Assembly (NCBI RefSeq): GCF_024359525.1
Contig: NZ_JAKZEU010000002.1
Coordinates: forward strand, 620,001 to 684,000
Direction: 5' to 3'
DNA: 64,000 bases
Origin: Paracoccus albicereus
Lineage (GTDB): Bacteria; Pseudomonadota; Alphaproteobacteria; Rhodobacterales; Rhodobacteraceae
The notes under the pieces were generated by a model. The model saw only the letters and a list, made by a program, of their open reading frames with translations, made no database searches and was not told the origin of the DNA. Of this stretch, positions 56,063 through 63,539 are shown one piece after another. A program made the translations under genes and the position numbers. Position 1 is the stretch's first letter. Each line of letters starts with the position of its first letter.

Positions 56063-56400
56063 TGAGCGTCTTCGTCTCTATCGGCATGTATGCGCTGGCT
56101 GCTCTCGCCGAGATCGCGGGATGCTTCGCGTTCTGGGCCTGGCTGCGACTTGACCGCTCTGCCCTCTGGCTTATCCCGGGAGCCATCTCCCTCGCCCTGT
56201 TCGCATACTTGCTGACGCGGGTTGAGGTCGAGTTTGCCGGTCGCGCATATGCAGCCTACGGCGGCATATACATCGCAGCATCAATCGCCTGGCTTTGGGC
56301 CGTAGAGGGGCAAATCCCGACCCGATGGGATATCATCGGCGCAGTCCTTTGTCTGACCGGCATGGCGATCATCTTGGTCGCCCCGATGCTTCAGAAGTAA
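56059..56400 (+). CDS. YnfA family membrane protein carried inside the IS66 element
   Basis: A 113-residue protein with four membrane helices ([76 protein letters not shown]). It fits the YnfA/UPF0060 family (about 108 residues, small multidrug resistance superfamily). The ATG at 56059 overlaps the tnpC stop (ATGA), so its translation is coupled to the transposase. It ends 25 bases before the IS end. Some YnfA proteins act in efflux of cationic compounds; the substrate here is not known. Confidence 0.9.
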   Translation: MMSVFVSIGMYALAALAEIAGCFAFWAWLRLDRSALWLIPGAISLALFAYLLTRVEVEFAGRAYAAYGGIYIAASIAWLWAVEGQIPTRWDIIGAVLCLTGMAIILVAPMLQK

Positions 56401-56425
56401 CCTGCGGTCTCTATCGGGCGGTTAC

Positions 56426-56433
56426 TAAGCGCG
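56426..56433 (+). repeat. Target site duplication of IS66, right copy
   Basis: TAAGCGCG, identical to 53585-53592; after it the IS481 transposase frame resumes. Confidence 0.93.
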
Positions 56434-57271
56434 CGACGGTCGAGGATATTAAGACGGGGCCTTCTGAGCCTCGATCCACCGTGCTGACCGAGGCTGAGGA
56501 GGCGATGGTCGTTGCATTCCGGCGCCATAAACTGCTGCCACTGGACGATTGCCTTTACGCTCTGCAGCCTTCGATCCCCCACCTGACGCGATCTGCGCTG
56601 CATCGCTGTCTGCAGCGACATGGCATCTCGCGCTTGCCTGATATGGAAGGCGACAAGCCGAAGCGGTCGAAGTTCAAACGCTACCCCATAGGGTTCTTCC
56701 ATATCGATATCGCCAAGGTGCAAACCGCTGAAGGCAAATTATATTTGTTCGTTGGCATCGACCGGACGAGCAAGTTCGCCGTGACCCAACTCGTCGAAAA
56801 GGCCGACAGAAAAACAGCCTGGGAATTCCTTCAGCACCTGCTCGAAGCCGTGCCCTACCAAGTCCATACCATTCTCACCGACAACGGAATCCAGTTCGCA
56901 GAGCAGCCCCGGAATCGGAATACCATCTACTCTCGGCCGATGCGCTTCGACATGATCTGCGAGGCAAACGGGATTGAGCACCGGCTGACCAAACTCAACC
57001 ATCCCTGGACCAACGGACAGGTCGAGCGCATGAACCGCACGATCAAGGACGCCACCGTTAAGCGCTTCCACTATGACAGCCACGATCAGCTGCGCACGCA
57101 TCTCAGCGACTTTATGGCCGCCTACAACTTCGCACGCCGGCTCAAGACCCTCAACGGGCTCACCCCCTACGAGTACATCTGCAAGATCTGGACTTCAGAG
57201 CCGGACAGATTCATCTTGAACCCGATCCACCAGATGTCGGGACTGAACAGCTAAGGGCTACGCGGCATCTA

Positions 57272-58417
57272 CTAAACCTTTAGCCCCGCCCATCTGACCA
57301 TGACACTCCCGGCCAGCATGCTCATGCCAATCGCGAGGAGTAGAGGACCAGCGAATTCCTCTGTAACAACGCTTGAGGTCGAGGAAACCGACAGCAGCAT
57401 CAGGCTGAATTCTCCTCCGTGGGCCAGGATGATCCCAGTGCGCCATGAGGTCTGAAGCGACTCGCCGAATAGGCGGGCGACGACCAAAACTATCAGCGTC
57501 TTGCCCGCAAATATGATCGCGAGCCAGATCAGCACCACAGGCCATACAGATGGAATGATCCAGAGTGGCAATTGCGTTCCGATGCCGACAAAGAAAATCC
57601 CGACAAACAAATCGCGAAAGGGCCGGATCTCGTTCTCGACGGCATGGCGCGCGTCACCCTCGCCGATAATCATGCCGGCCGCGAATGCGGCGAGTGCCGG
57701 AGAAAGACCGGCGGAGGTCGCGACGATCGCAGACCCGAGCGCAATGGTGAGCGCGAGGAGTTGGGCGAGTTCCGGATCGCCACGCAACGCGACCCAACGG
57801 GCAAGCACCTGCAGGGGGCCACGCGCAATGAACAGAGCTGCAACCAATGCCGTAGAACTGGCGATGACCGTTATCACGCCATGTCCCTCGGCGGCTCCGC
57901 TCATCGAATCGTGCAGAAGCAGGAATGCGACAGCTGCCAAGTCTTGAAACAGAAGCACTGCAATGGCCAGACGCCTTTGAGCCGATCCCAGAGCGTTCGC
58001 GCTTGCGAACACCTTGAGGCACATGGCCGTGGATGACATGGCCACGGCCCCGCCGGTGAGGATTGCGGGGACGGGCGCGAGATCGAAGATCAGACTCGCT
58101 ACCAACGATACCGTTATCGTCGTGACTGCAACCTGCGCGGCTCCAAGACCGAAGACATGCTTCCTGAGCGTTACGAGCTTCTCGAACGAGAATTCCAGGC
58201 CAAGAGCGAACAGCAGGAGTACCACTCCGATCTCGCCAATGCTGCTCAGGGCAGCGCTCTCAGCGATCAGGCCGAGGCCGGCAGGTCCGATGACTATGCC
58301 GGCAAGAATGTAACCGACGATGCTGGGCACGCCGATCCGCGAACATATCGTCACGAGCACGAACGCGGCAAAGACCAACAAGGCCGCACTTTCAAAAAAT
58401 CCGGTCGCGCCATGCAT
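57272..58417 (-). CDS. Monovalent cation:proton antiporter, KefB type
   Basis: A 381-residue CPA2 antiporter with 12 or so helices. VPSIVGYILAGIVIGPAGLG is the family signature; GEIGVVLLLFALGLEFS, LTGGAVAMSSTAM and the second region LSPALAAFAAGMIIG follow. It has no C-terminal TrkA-N domain. KefB-type antiporters are a standard component of transmissible heat-resistance loci. Start ATG at 58417 with GAAGGAGAAGAAG; longer frame to 58462. Confidence 0.92.
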   Translation of the reverse strand: MHGATGFFESAALLVFAAFVLVTICSRIGVPSIVGYILAGIVIGPAGLGLIAESAALSSIGEIGVVLLLFALGLEFSFEKLVTLRKHVFGLGAAQVAVTTITVSLVASLIFDLAPVPAILTGGAVAMSSTAMCLKVFASANALGSAQRRLAIAVLLFQDLAAVAFLLLHDSMSGAAEGHGVITVIASSTALVAALFIARGPLQVLARWVALRGDPELAQLLALTIALGSAIVATSAGLSPALAAFAAGMIIGEGDARHAVENEIRPFRDLFVGIFFVGIGTQLPLWIIPSVWPVVLIWLAIIFAGKTLIVLVVARLFGESLQTSWRTGIILAHGGEFSLMLLSVSSTSSVVTEEFAGPLLLAIGMSMLAGSVMVRWAGLKV

Positions 58418-58474
58418 GTTCTTCTCCTTCTTCTCCTGATGGCATGGCGCAGGGAAGGCCAATACCTGTAAACT

Positions 58475-58708
58475 CTAGACGTGCGAGCGCGCCCACTGCG
58501 CTATCTGCGCGGTAGGCATCGCACCGCTCGTTCTCGCAATTTCCTTCCCGCTACTGAACAGGATCATGGTGGGAATGCCGTGGATCCCATGGCGGCCGGC
58601 GATCTTCTGTTCGGCTTCCGTATCGAGCTTACCGAGGCGGAAATTTGGTTGGGCATCCTGTATTCTTTCGTTGACGAGCCGGTCATGGCGGCCGGCTGAT
58701 GCAAGCAT
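58475..58708 (-). pseudogene. Thioredoxin remnant lacking the CxxC active site
   Basis: Residues 12-77 match the C-terminal half of thioredoxin (FRLGKLDTEAEQKIAGRHGI, HGIPTMILFSSGKEIARTSG with the cis-Pro). The N-terminal half with the WCGPC active site is absent; instead a short unrelated start MLASAGRHDRLV begins one base-step after the upstream stop (TGAATG). It could be translated but should not act as a redox enzyme. In related loci an intact trx precedes kefB. Confidence 0.8.
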
Positions 58709-59478
58709 TCAGCGCATGGACATTGCGCGGCGCGCCTCTCGCTGCCGCGGCTCGGGCAGGTATTCCACGCAACCGCCCTGGCGACGAACCGGCTGCGGAT
58801 AGAGCGTCATCAGCTCCAGTAGTTCCTTGGGCATGTCCGTTCCAACGGGCAGGTCCATGTCGCGGGCCTCATCGGCAGAGATGGGATAGGACAGCAGACG
58901 TTTCGCGAATGCCTCGATCAGCGCAATGGCCTTGCGACCGATATCGGCCATGATCAGGGTCTGGTCGTCGATATCGGCGATGGGTTTCTCGACGACTTTG
59001 ATGAGCGAGGCAGCAGGCAACTGGCCAAGTTGCGGATCGACGGGTCCCAGCGCGGAGTGTTCGCACATCACGATCTTGTCGGCAGCGAGTGCGATCAGCG
59101 TGCTACCGGACATAGCGTAATGTGGCACGAACACTGTGAACTTGCCATTGTGTCCCTGAATGGCGCGGGCAATCTGTGTTGCCGCCAGCACAAGGCCGCC
59201 CGGTGTGTGCAGCACGAGGTCGAACGGCACTTCGTCGTCGGTCATCTGGATCGCGCGCAGCACTTCCTCCGAGTCATTGACGTCGATGTAGCGCATCAGG
59301 GGGAAACCCAGCAGGTTCATGGTCTCCTGCCGATGGATCAGCAGAATGACGCGACTACCGCGCTTCTTCTCGATGTTGGCGATCTTGCGAGTGCGCATCG
59401 CCTCAAGATATCTGCGCTGCAGAACCGGCTGCAGCGCCGAAATGAATGAACAGCCAAAAACAGCTGCATTATGTCCAT
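58709..59478 (-). CDS. SDH/SppA-like Clp-fold serine protease, N-terminal frameshift suspected
   Basis: ClpP/SppA-fold membrane protease family (SDH_sah). Core segments: FPLMRYIDVNDSEEVLRAIQ, DLVLHTPGGLVLAATQIARA, and the nucleophile region HYAMSGSTLIALAADKIVM (Ser in SGS), then SALGPVDPQLG. The best start is the ATG at 59478 (MDIMQLF, with GGAGG upstream), but that frame reaches the core only after a shift near T5 at 59456-59460. A continuous reading needs the ATG at 59506 or 59521 instead (MVEGKEDKVHGHN), which lacks the expected N-terminal membrane helix. Function: membrane protein quality control by analogy. Confidence 0.75.
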
Positions 59479-60223
59479 GGACCTTGTCCTCCTTCCCTTC
59501 GACCATCCGGCAGAAAGCCATAGATGCCCTCGTCGCGATAATAGTGGCGATAGGCGTCGACGCGCCTTCGCAGGAGTGGCGTTACGAGCCAACCGGCGAG
59601 AAACCCGCCGATATGCGCCCACCAAGCGATCCCGCCGGTGGCCTGATCGCTGCCGAGCGACAAAAGGCAGGAATGACCTGCATGAAAAACAAGATCATCA
59701 CGAGAATGACCGCGCGCACCTCGAAGAAGAGGGGAATGAACAGACACGGCACGATCACCACCCGCCGAGCCGCCGGAAACATGCGCGCGTAGCAACCGAT
59801 CACGCCCGCGATCGCCCCCGATGCGCCAAGCGCGGGAACGACTGAGTGGGAATTCGCCAGCGCGTGAGCCAGTCCGGCCGCCACACCACAGAACAGATAG
59901 AACAGCGTGAATCGACCCGGTCCGAGCCGATCTTCGACGGCGGGGCCGAAGATCCAGAGCGTCCACATGTTCAAGATGAGATGCAGCCCGCCCCCGTGCA
60001 GGAAGATGTTGGTCAGGAACGGGGTCCAGTCGGACGGGGCGACGAGGCTTAGTTCCCCGAAGAAGCGCGAGGGAACCAGCGCGAACTCGAACAGGAACCG
60101 GTTGAGCGCACGCGGCGGCAGGCCGCTCTGGTAGAGGAAAGCGAGAAGGCTGATCCCGACGACTGACCAGACTGCCACGGGGGTGTCTGCGAGCAACGGT
60201 ATCGGCCTATGGAAACATCTCAT
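59469..60223 (-). pseudogene. Rhomboid family intramembrane protease, frameshifted
   Basis: Starts ATG at 60223 (MRCFHRPIPLLADTPVAVWS). Rhomboid features: NIFLHGGGLHLILNMWTLW, GASGAIAGVIGCYA with the catalytic Ser in GASG, and the second catalytic residue His in GIAWWAHIGGFLAGWL. The His segment is in another frame: the T4 run at 59662-59665 should be T5. A single-base loss therefore separates the Ser and His parts. If this is a sequencing error the gene is intact (about 250 residues). Confidence 0.85.
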
Positions 60224-60251
60224 GTCCCCGAGCGCATGCAGCTGGCCGTCA

Positions 60252-60812
60252 TCACGTCGTCTTTCTTGCAATTGTCACACCCGTCCACGCCGGAGGATCA
60301 GAGGCGGGGAAGGATTCGAGCGAGGCTTCGAGGACCGGATCGAAACTCTCCCTGTCGCTGGTAGACGGGTCGGCCGTGCTCTCATGCTGGACGCCTCTTG
60401 AGAGGCGGCGATCGGGGCGGAACGGGACCCGGAAGGCTCCCGGGGCATCGACGCCACTGTGCAGCCGGTAGCGCGTCTCACCCGCCCAAGGGTTCGCCAT
60501 CCGGGCTCCCCCAGCGTCCTCGCGCACGACATAATGCCAGTCCCGCCGCTCTGCGAAGTCCACCGCGCTGTCGCGATCCGGAAACTTCAGCCGAATCGGA
60601 CGATAGGGATCGCCGCTGGACGTGTATCCCATCAGCGGCTCGATCTGCGGCGGCCGGGACGGCTCGAACTCGAGGACCCAGTAGTTGGGCCGAGGCGCCG
60701 ATGTCATCGCGGAACGGGCAGGACGGTAGATGATTGCCGTCGGCACGTCCCAGGATGGCAGATCGGTTCCGGGAATTTTCGGCGGGAATGGTGGGCGATT
60801 ATGGCCGCGCAT
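60252..60812 (-). CDS. NDUFS4-like (ETC complex I subunit) domain protein
   Basis: A 186-residue protein. Residues 36-100 match the NDUFS4/PF04800 fold (NYWVLEFEPSRPPQIEPLMG, DRDSAVDFAERRDWHYVV). N-terminal TAIIYRPARSAMTS is also typical of this family. The C terminus carries a separate short motif (SFDPVLEASLESFPASDPPAW) found in several stress-locus proteins. Unlike the real complex I accessory subunit, it sits in a stress operon; its role there is not known. Confidence 0.82.
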   Translation of the reverse strand: MRGHNRPPFPPKIPGTDLPSWDVPTAIIYRPARSAMTSAPRPNYWVLEFEPSRPPQIEPLMGYTSSGDPYRPIRLKFPDRDSAVDFAERRDWHYVVREDAGGARMANPWAGETRYRLHSGVDAPGAFRVPFRPDRRLSRGVQHESTADPSTSDRESFDPVLEASLESFPASDPPAWTGVTIARKTT

Positions 60813-60813
60813 A

Positions 60814-61440
60814 TCAGTTCTCCCGGGTGTCGGTGGATACGAGAAGGTGACGTTCGAGATCGTCGAGTTTTTCCATTCGCCTCGAATTCAGGCGAACGGC
60901 GCGTTCGGTGTTCTGCGAAGGAAAGGCAGCAGCGTGCAGGACGTCCGACCGCATCGCTATCGTGAGATCGGCGACGGCATTCATCACGCCCTCTCCGTCC
61001 CCGTCCGAGAGCGTGCCGTCAGCAAAACCGGACTGCAAGCTCTCCAGTACCTGCTCGAAGCTGGACACGACCCCTGCACTCGCGACCACAGCCAGCTTGT
61101 GGCTGAGAACACGCAGTTCATCGATCAGCTTCGCATCGTGCCTTGCGGTTTCCACGATCTCTGCGACCTTCTCGATACAGGCCATGTAAATGTCGCACTG
61201 CTGCTGGAGGATGATGACCCTTCCTTCCTTGCGAAGCTCGAGATCGGTCTGGCGATTGAGAAGCGCCGCGGTCAGAATGATCGTCACGACAGCGCCGAGG
61301 AAGATGAGCGTCATCTCCTGCGCGAAAGGCAGTATGTGTTCGGCAAGATACATAGAACGAAAAACGAAAACGATGCCGATGCCCAAGGCAGCGGCCGCAG
61401 CAGCAAATGCCAAGTCAGGCAGGCGGTTCGACATCAGCAC
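60814..61440 (-). CDS. Membrane protein with two N-terminal helices, unknown function
   Basis: A 208-residue protein with two membrane helices (LAFAAAAAALGIGIVFVF and MTLIFLGAVVTIILTAALLN) and a helical soluble domain with many Glu/Arg. It belongs to no family I recognise. It starts in overlap with the small gene upstream and is one base from the NDUFS4-like gene, so it is part of the stress operon. Confidence 0.75.
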   Translation of the reverse strand: MLMSNRLPDLAFAAAAAALGIGIVFVFRSMYLAEHILPFAQEMTLIFLGAVVTIILTAALLNRQTDLELRKEGRVIILQQQCDIYMACIEKVAEIVETARHDAKLIDELRVLSHKLAVVASAGVVSSFEQVLESLQSGFADGTLSDGDGEGVMNAVADLTIAMRSDVLHAAAFPSQNTERAVRLNSRRMEKLDDLERHLLVSTDTREN

Positions 61441-61649
61441 CTCGCATTTTCGGTGTCAGGTGGCATGCACGGCTTTGCATCGGTGTCCGGCGCCTCTGCG
61501 TCCCGGTGCCGCAGGAAGATTGGCGTCGGACCGCTGCCGAACGGATTGAAGCCGGTGCTCAGGCAACGGTCGAAGATCGTTTCGTCCCATCGGGTGAAAT
61601 CTTGCTCCTCGCCGGCAAATCGCCCGTCATCCACCACAGGGCACCTCAC
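61434..61649 (-). CDS. Small hypothetical protein of the stress operon
   Basis: A 71-residue open frame with ATGA overlap to hdeD (start at 61649) and overlapping the next gene's start at its 3' end. The sequence (RWDETIFDRCLSTGFNPFGS) has no known family. The tight coupling favours a real gene, but coding evidence is weak. Confidence 0.45.
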   Translation of the reverse strand: MRCPVVDDGRFAGEEQDFTRWDETIFDRCLSTGFNPFGSGPTPIFLRHRDAEAPDTDAKPCMPPDTENARC

Positions 61650-62293
61650 GCCTTTGCCGATGGGGGAGCGTCATCGAAGGCCGCACCGTCCGGAAGATCC
61701 GCCTTGCGAAGCCGTAGCCCGAGGAGGATCATCATCACCCCGAAGACCGCGGCGTAGAAGCCGATCAGCCAGCCGAGCGCGAGGAAGCTTTCGACCGGGC
61801 GCGTCAGCAGCATCCAGGTCACGACGACACCGAGAACGACCGAGAGAAGGCCGCTCAGGATCAGCCAGATTTCGCCGTTGATTTCCTTTCGCAGGCGGAT
61901 CGCTGCCGCGATCTCGAGGGCACCCGAGAACACGGACCAGAATGCGATGCTGGCCCAGAGGAATGTCGCAAGCACAAGCGTCGCGACAAAAGGCGAGACA
62001 ACCACGACGACGCCCGTGGCGATGCCCAGAATGCCGCTGAACATCAGCCAGCCCCAGTGTTCGCCCTTGCGGATGTTACGTATCGCGGCGACGAGGCCGA
62101 ACACGCCGTCGGCAAAGGCGAACGCGCCGAAGACCAGCGTGAGCGCCAGAAGCGATTCCGCAGGCATGACGAAGGCTAGCACTGCGATGATCAATGCGAG
62201 CACGCCGCGTATCACGAATGCCCACCAATTCCGGGACAGGCTGCACAGCATGTCCTGCATCTTGTCGGTCGGGTTTTCAGAGGCTGTGGTCAT
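61646..62293 (-). CDS. hdeD: HdeD family acid-resistance membrane protein
   Basis: A 215-residue DUF308/HdeD protein with six membrane helices: SRNWWAFVIRGVLALIIAVL, ALTLVFGAFAFADGVFGLV, GWLMFSGILGIATGVVVVV and two further pairs. HdeD is a constant member of transmissible stress-resistance islands. An AGGAGATCGACCA site precedes the ATG. It follows the HPF-sigma gene by 26 bases. Confidence 0.92.
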   Translation of the reverse strand: MTTASENPTDKMQDMLCSLSRNWWAFVIRGVLALIIAVLAFVMPAESLLALTLVFGAFAFADGVFGLVAAIRNIRKGEHWGWLMFSGILGIATGVVVVVSPFVATLVLATFLWASIAFWSVFSGALEIAAAIRLRKEINGEIWLILSGLLSVVLGVVVTWMLLTRPVESFLALGWLIGFYAAVFGVMMILLGLRLRKADLPDGAAFDDAPPSAKA

Positions 62294-62319
62294 TGGTCGA
62301 TCTCCTATTCAGTTCCATG

Positions 62320-63462
62320 TCAGGTGTCGGAGCCGGCCTCCTCGCCGGTTAGGGCGGCGGCCAAGCGGCGGCGATCCTCGATCGGCTGAGGCAGACGCTG
62401 CGTGTGAGCGATTTCCCGCTCGATGGGCGCGCGGCCTGATGGATCTCTGACCAACCCGGCTTCGGCAAGCCTCGCGCGTAGTGTCGCGCCCGCATTTTCT
62501 GCGATCTCGGCGACCTCTGTCTCGGTCAGGCCGAAAAGGTCTGCCGTCTCCGCGATCGTGGCGTCTCCCAGGTACATCCGATACAGGATGCGGCGCTCGA
62601 CCGGAGCAAGATCTGCGATAGCCCGGTGCAGTGCCATGGCGATCTTATGACGATCCACTTCGGTCTCGGGGTCTGTGCCGCCGTCGTCGGCGATGAGGTC
62701 CTCCAGCATCAGCACTTCGTCGGGCTGGTAGAACTCGAACATCGCCTGATCCGCCTCGGTCGGATCCTCCGCCGGGGCCTCGGGTTCCGCCTCGATGGAG
62801 GCGGCATCCTCAGGCACGGCGCGGCGGGCGGCGCGGGATTCTTCCTCGATGGTCTCAAAAGCCAGCCGTTTCAGCCAGTCGCCGACGGAAAACTCCGAAG
62901 GCCGATCCTCGAAGCGGGCCAGCCCCTTGAGAATCGTCGCATCGACGATATCTCGAACGCTCAGGTAGCCGGCCGGCACAGACCCGCTACACTCGAGATA
63001 GGTCAACTCGCGCCTGACGGTATCGTAGACCGTATCGAGATGATCCTCGATCAGGTCAAAGAAGAGCTGGCGCCGGTCCGCTTCCGCCGCATCCCGCGCG
63101 GGCGGCAGCGGGGCGCCGATCCGGCGCCGGCGGGCGGGACGCTTGTATTCAGGCTCGTGCTTGAGGCGCGCCACATGCCGATCGACCTGGTGGCGCAGGT
63201 CGGCAAAGGCCTTGCGCAGGACAGGCTCGATCTCGAATCCCTCTTCCCGCGCCGCGATCACGCCCGACGGCAGTTGCAGGCGCAGGCTGACTTTGATGCG
63301 CTTCTTGCCCCTCGTCTGCGAGGCAACGACTTCGAGCCGGACCAGATCCTCGCGAAAGCGCGCAAGGTGCGGTTCAAGTTGCCGCACCTCCTCCTCGATG
63401 ACCTCAGGCGCGCGCTGTTGGCCGTGCCGGTCGAGATTGCGGAATGATCTAATGACGTTCAT
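62320..63462 (-). CDS. HPF/RaiA domain fused to a sigma-70-like protein
   Basis: A 380-residue protein. Residues 1-110 resemble ribosome hibernation factor HPF/RaiA (RLEVVASQTRGKKRIKVSL, LQLPSGVIAAREEGFEIEPV). Residues 145-215 look like sigma region 2 (FFDLIEDHLDTVYDTVRREL, VRDIVDATILKGLARF). Residues 300-350 form a sigma region 4 HTH (LAPVERRILYRMYLGDATIA, ETADLFGLTETEVAEIAENA). Acidic linker between. ATG at 63462 with GGAAGG. I know such a fusion only loosely; it may link ribosome hibernation to transcription of this operon. Confidence 0.8.
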   Translation of the reverse strand: MNVIRSFRNLDRHGQQRAPEVIEEEVRQLEPHLARFREDLVRLEVVASQTRGKKRIKVSLRLQLPSGVIAAREEGFEIEPVLRKAFADLRHQVDRHVARLKHEPEYKRPARRRRIGAPLPPARDAAEADRRQLFFDLIEDHLDTVYDTVRRELTYLECSGSVPAGYLSVRDIVDATILKGLARFEDRPSEFSVGDWLKRLAFETIEEESRAARRAVPEDAASIEAEPEAPAEDPTEADQAMFEFYQPDEVLMLEDLIADDGGTDPETEVDRHKIAMALHRAIADLAPVERRILYRMYLGDATIAETADLFGLTETEVAEIAENAGATLRARLAEAGLVRDPSGRAPIEREIAHTQRLPQPIEDRRRLAAALTGEEAGSDT

Positions 63463-63494
63463 GCCTTGGACCTTCCTATAACTCTCCGAAGAGA

Positions 63495-63526
63495 TGGCCC
63501 GGCGCGACCGATATCGCGCCGGGCCA
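63495..63526 (-). promoter_or_regulatory. Strong hairpin between clpK and the HPF-sigma gene
   Basis: A 13-bp perfect stem TGGCCCGGCGCGA/TCGCGCCGGGCCA with a six-base loop, 13 bases after the clpK stop. No T tract follows on the minus strand, so it may reduce read-through or protect the clpK message rather than end the transcript. Confidence 0.65.
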
Positions 63527-63539
63527 GTCTTTTGCGCTG

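Larger units (their letters stand above)
53593..56425 (+). mobile_element. IS66-family element carrying a YnfA-type gene
   Basis: Terminal inverted repeats GTAACCGCCCGAT (left) and ATCGGGCGGTTAC (right), 13 bases perfect and more beyond, flanked by the 8-bp duplication TAAGCGCG. Contents in order: tnpA, tnpB (frameshifted), tnpC, and a YnfA-family membrane protein gene. At 2,833 bases it is longer than a plain IS66 by about the size of the extra gene. Confidence 0.94.
53454..57254 (+). pseudogene. IS481-family transposase split by IS66
   Basis: The N-terminal HTH part is at 53454-53592 (MGQIRHGSATTTHAVRAAIQ, LSRELGINPKTVAKWRKR). The DDE part is at 56434-57254 (ATVEDIKTGPSEPRSTVLTE; FHIDIAKVQTAEGKLYLFVG; HTILTDNGIQFAEQPRNR; NGQVERMNRTIKDATV). 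If the insert and one copy of TAAGCGCG are removed, the reading KWRKR-ATVED is restored in frame. The rest is intact, so the IS66 event inactivated it. Confidence 0.93.

Noticed and set aside
59469..59966. Separate small gene on the minus strand ending the rhomboid region
   Set aside because: The sequence after the T4 run is plainly the rhomboid C terminus, so it is one frameshifted gene, not two.
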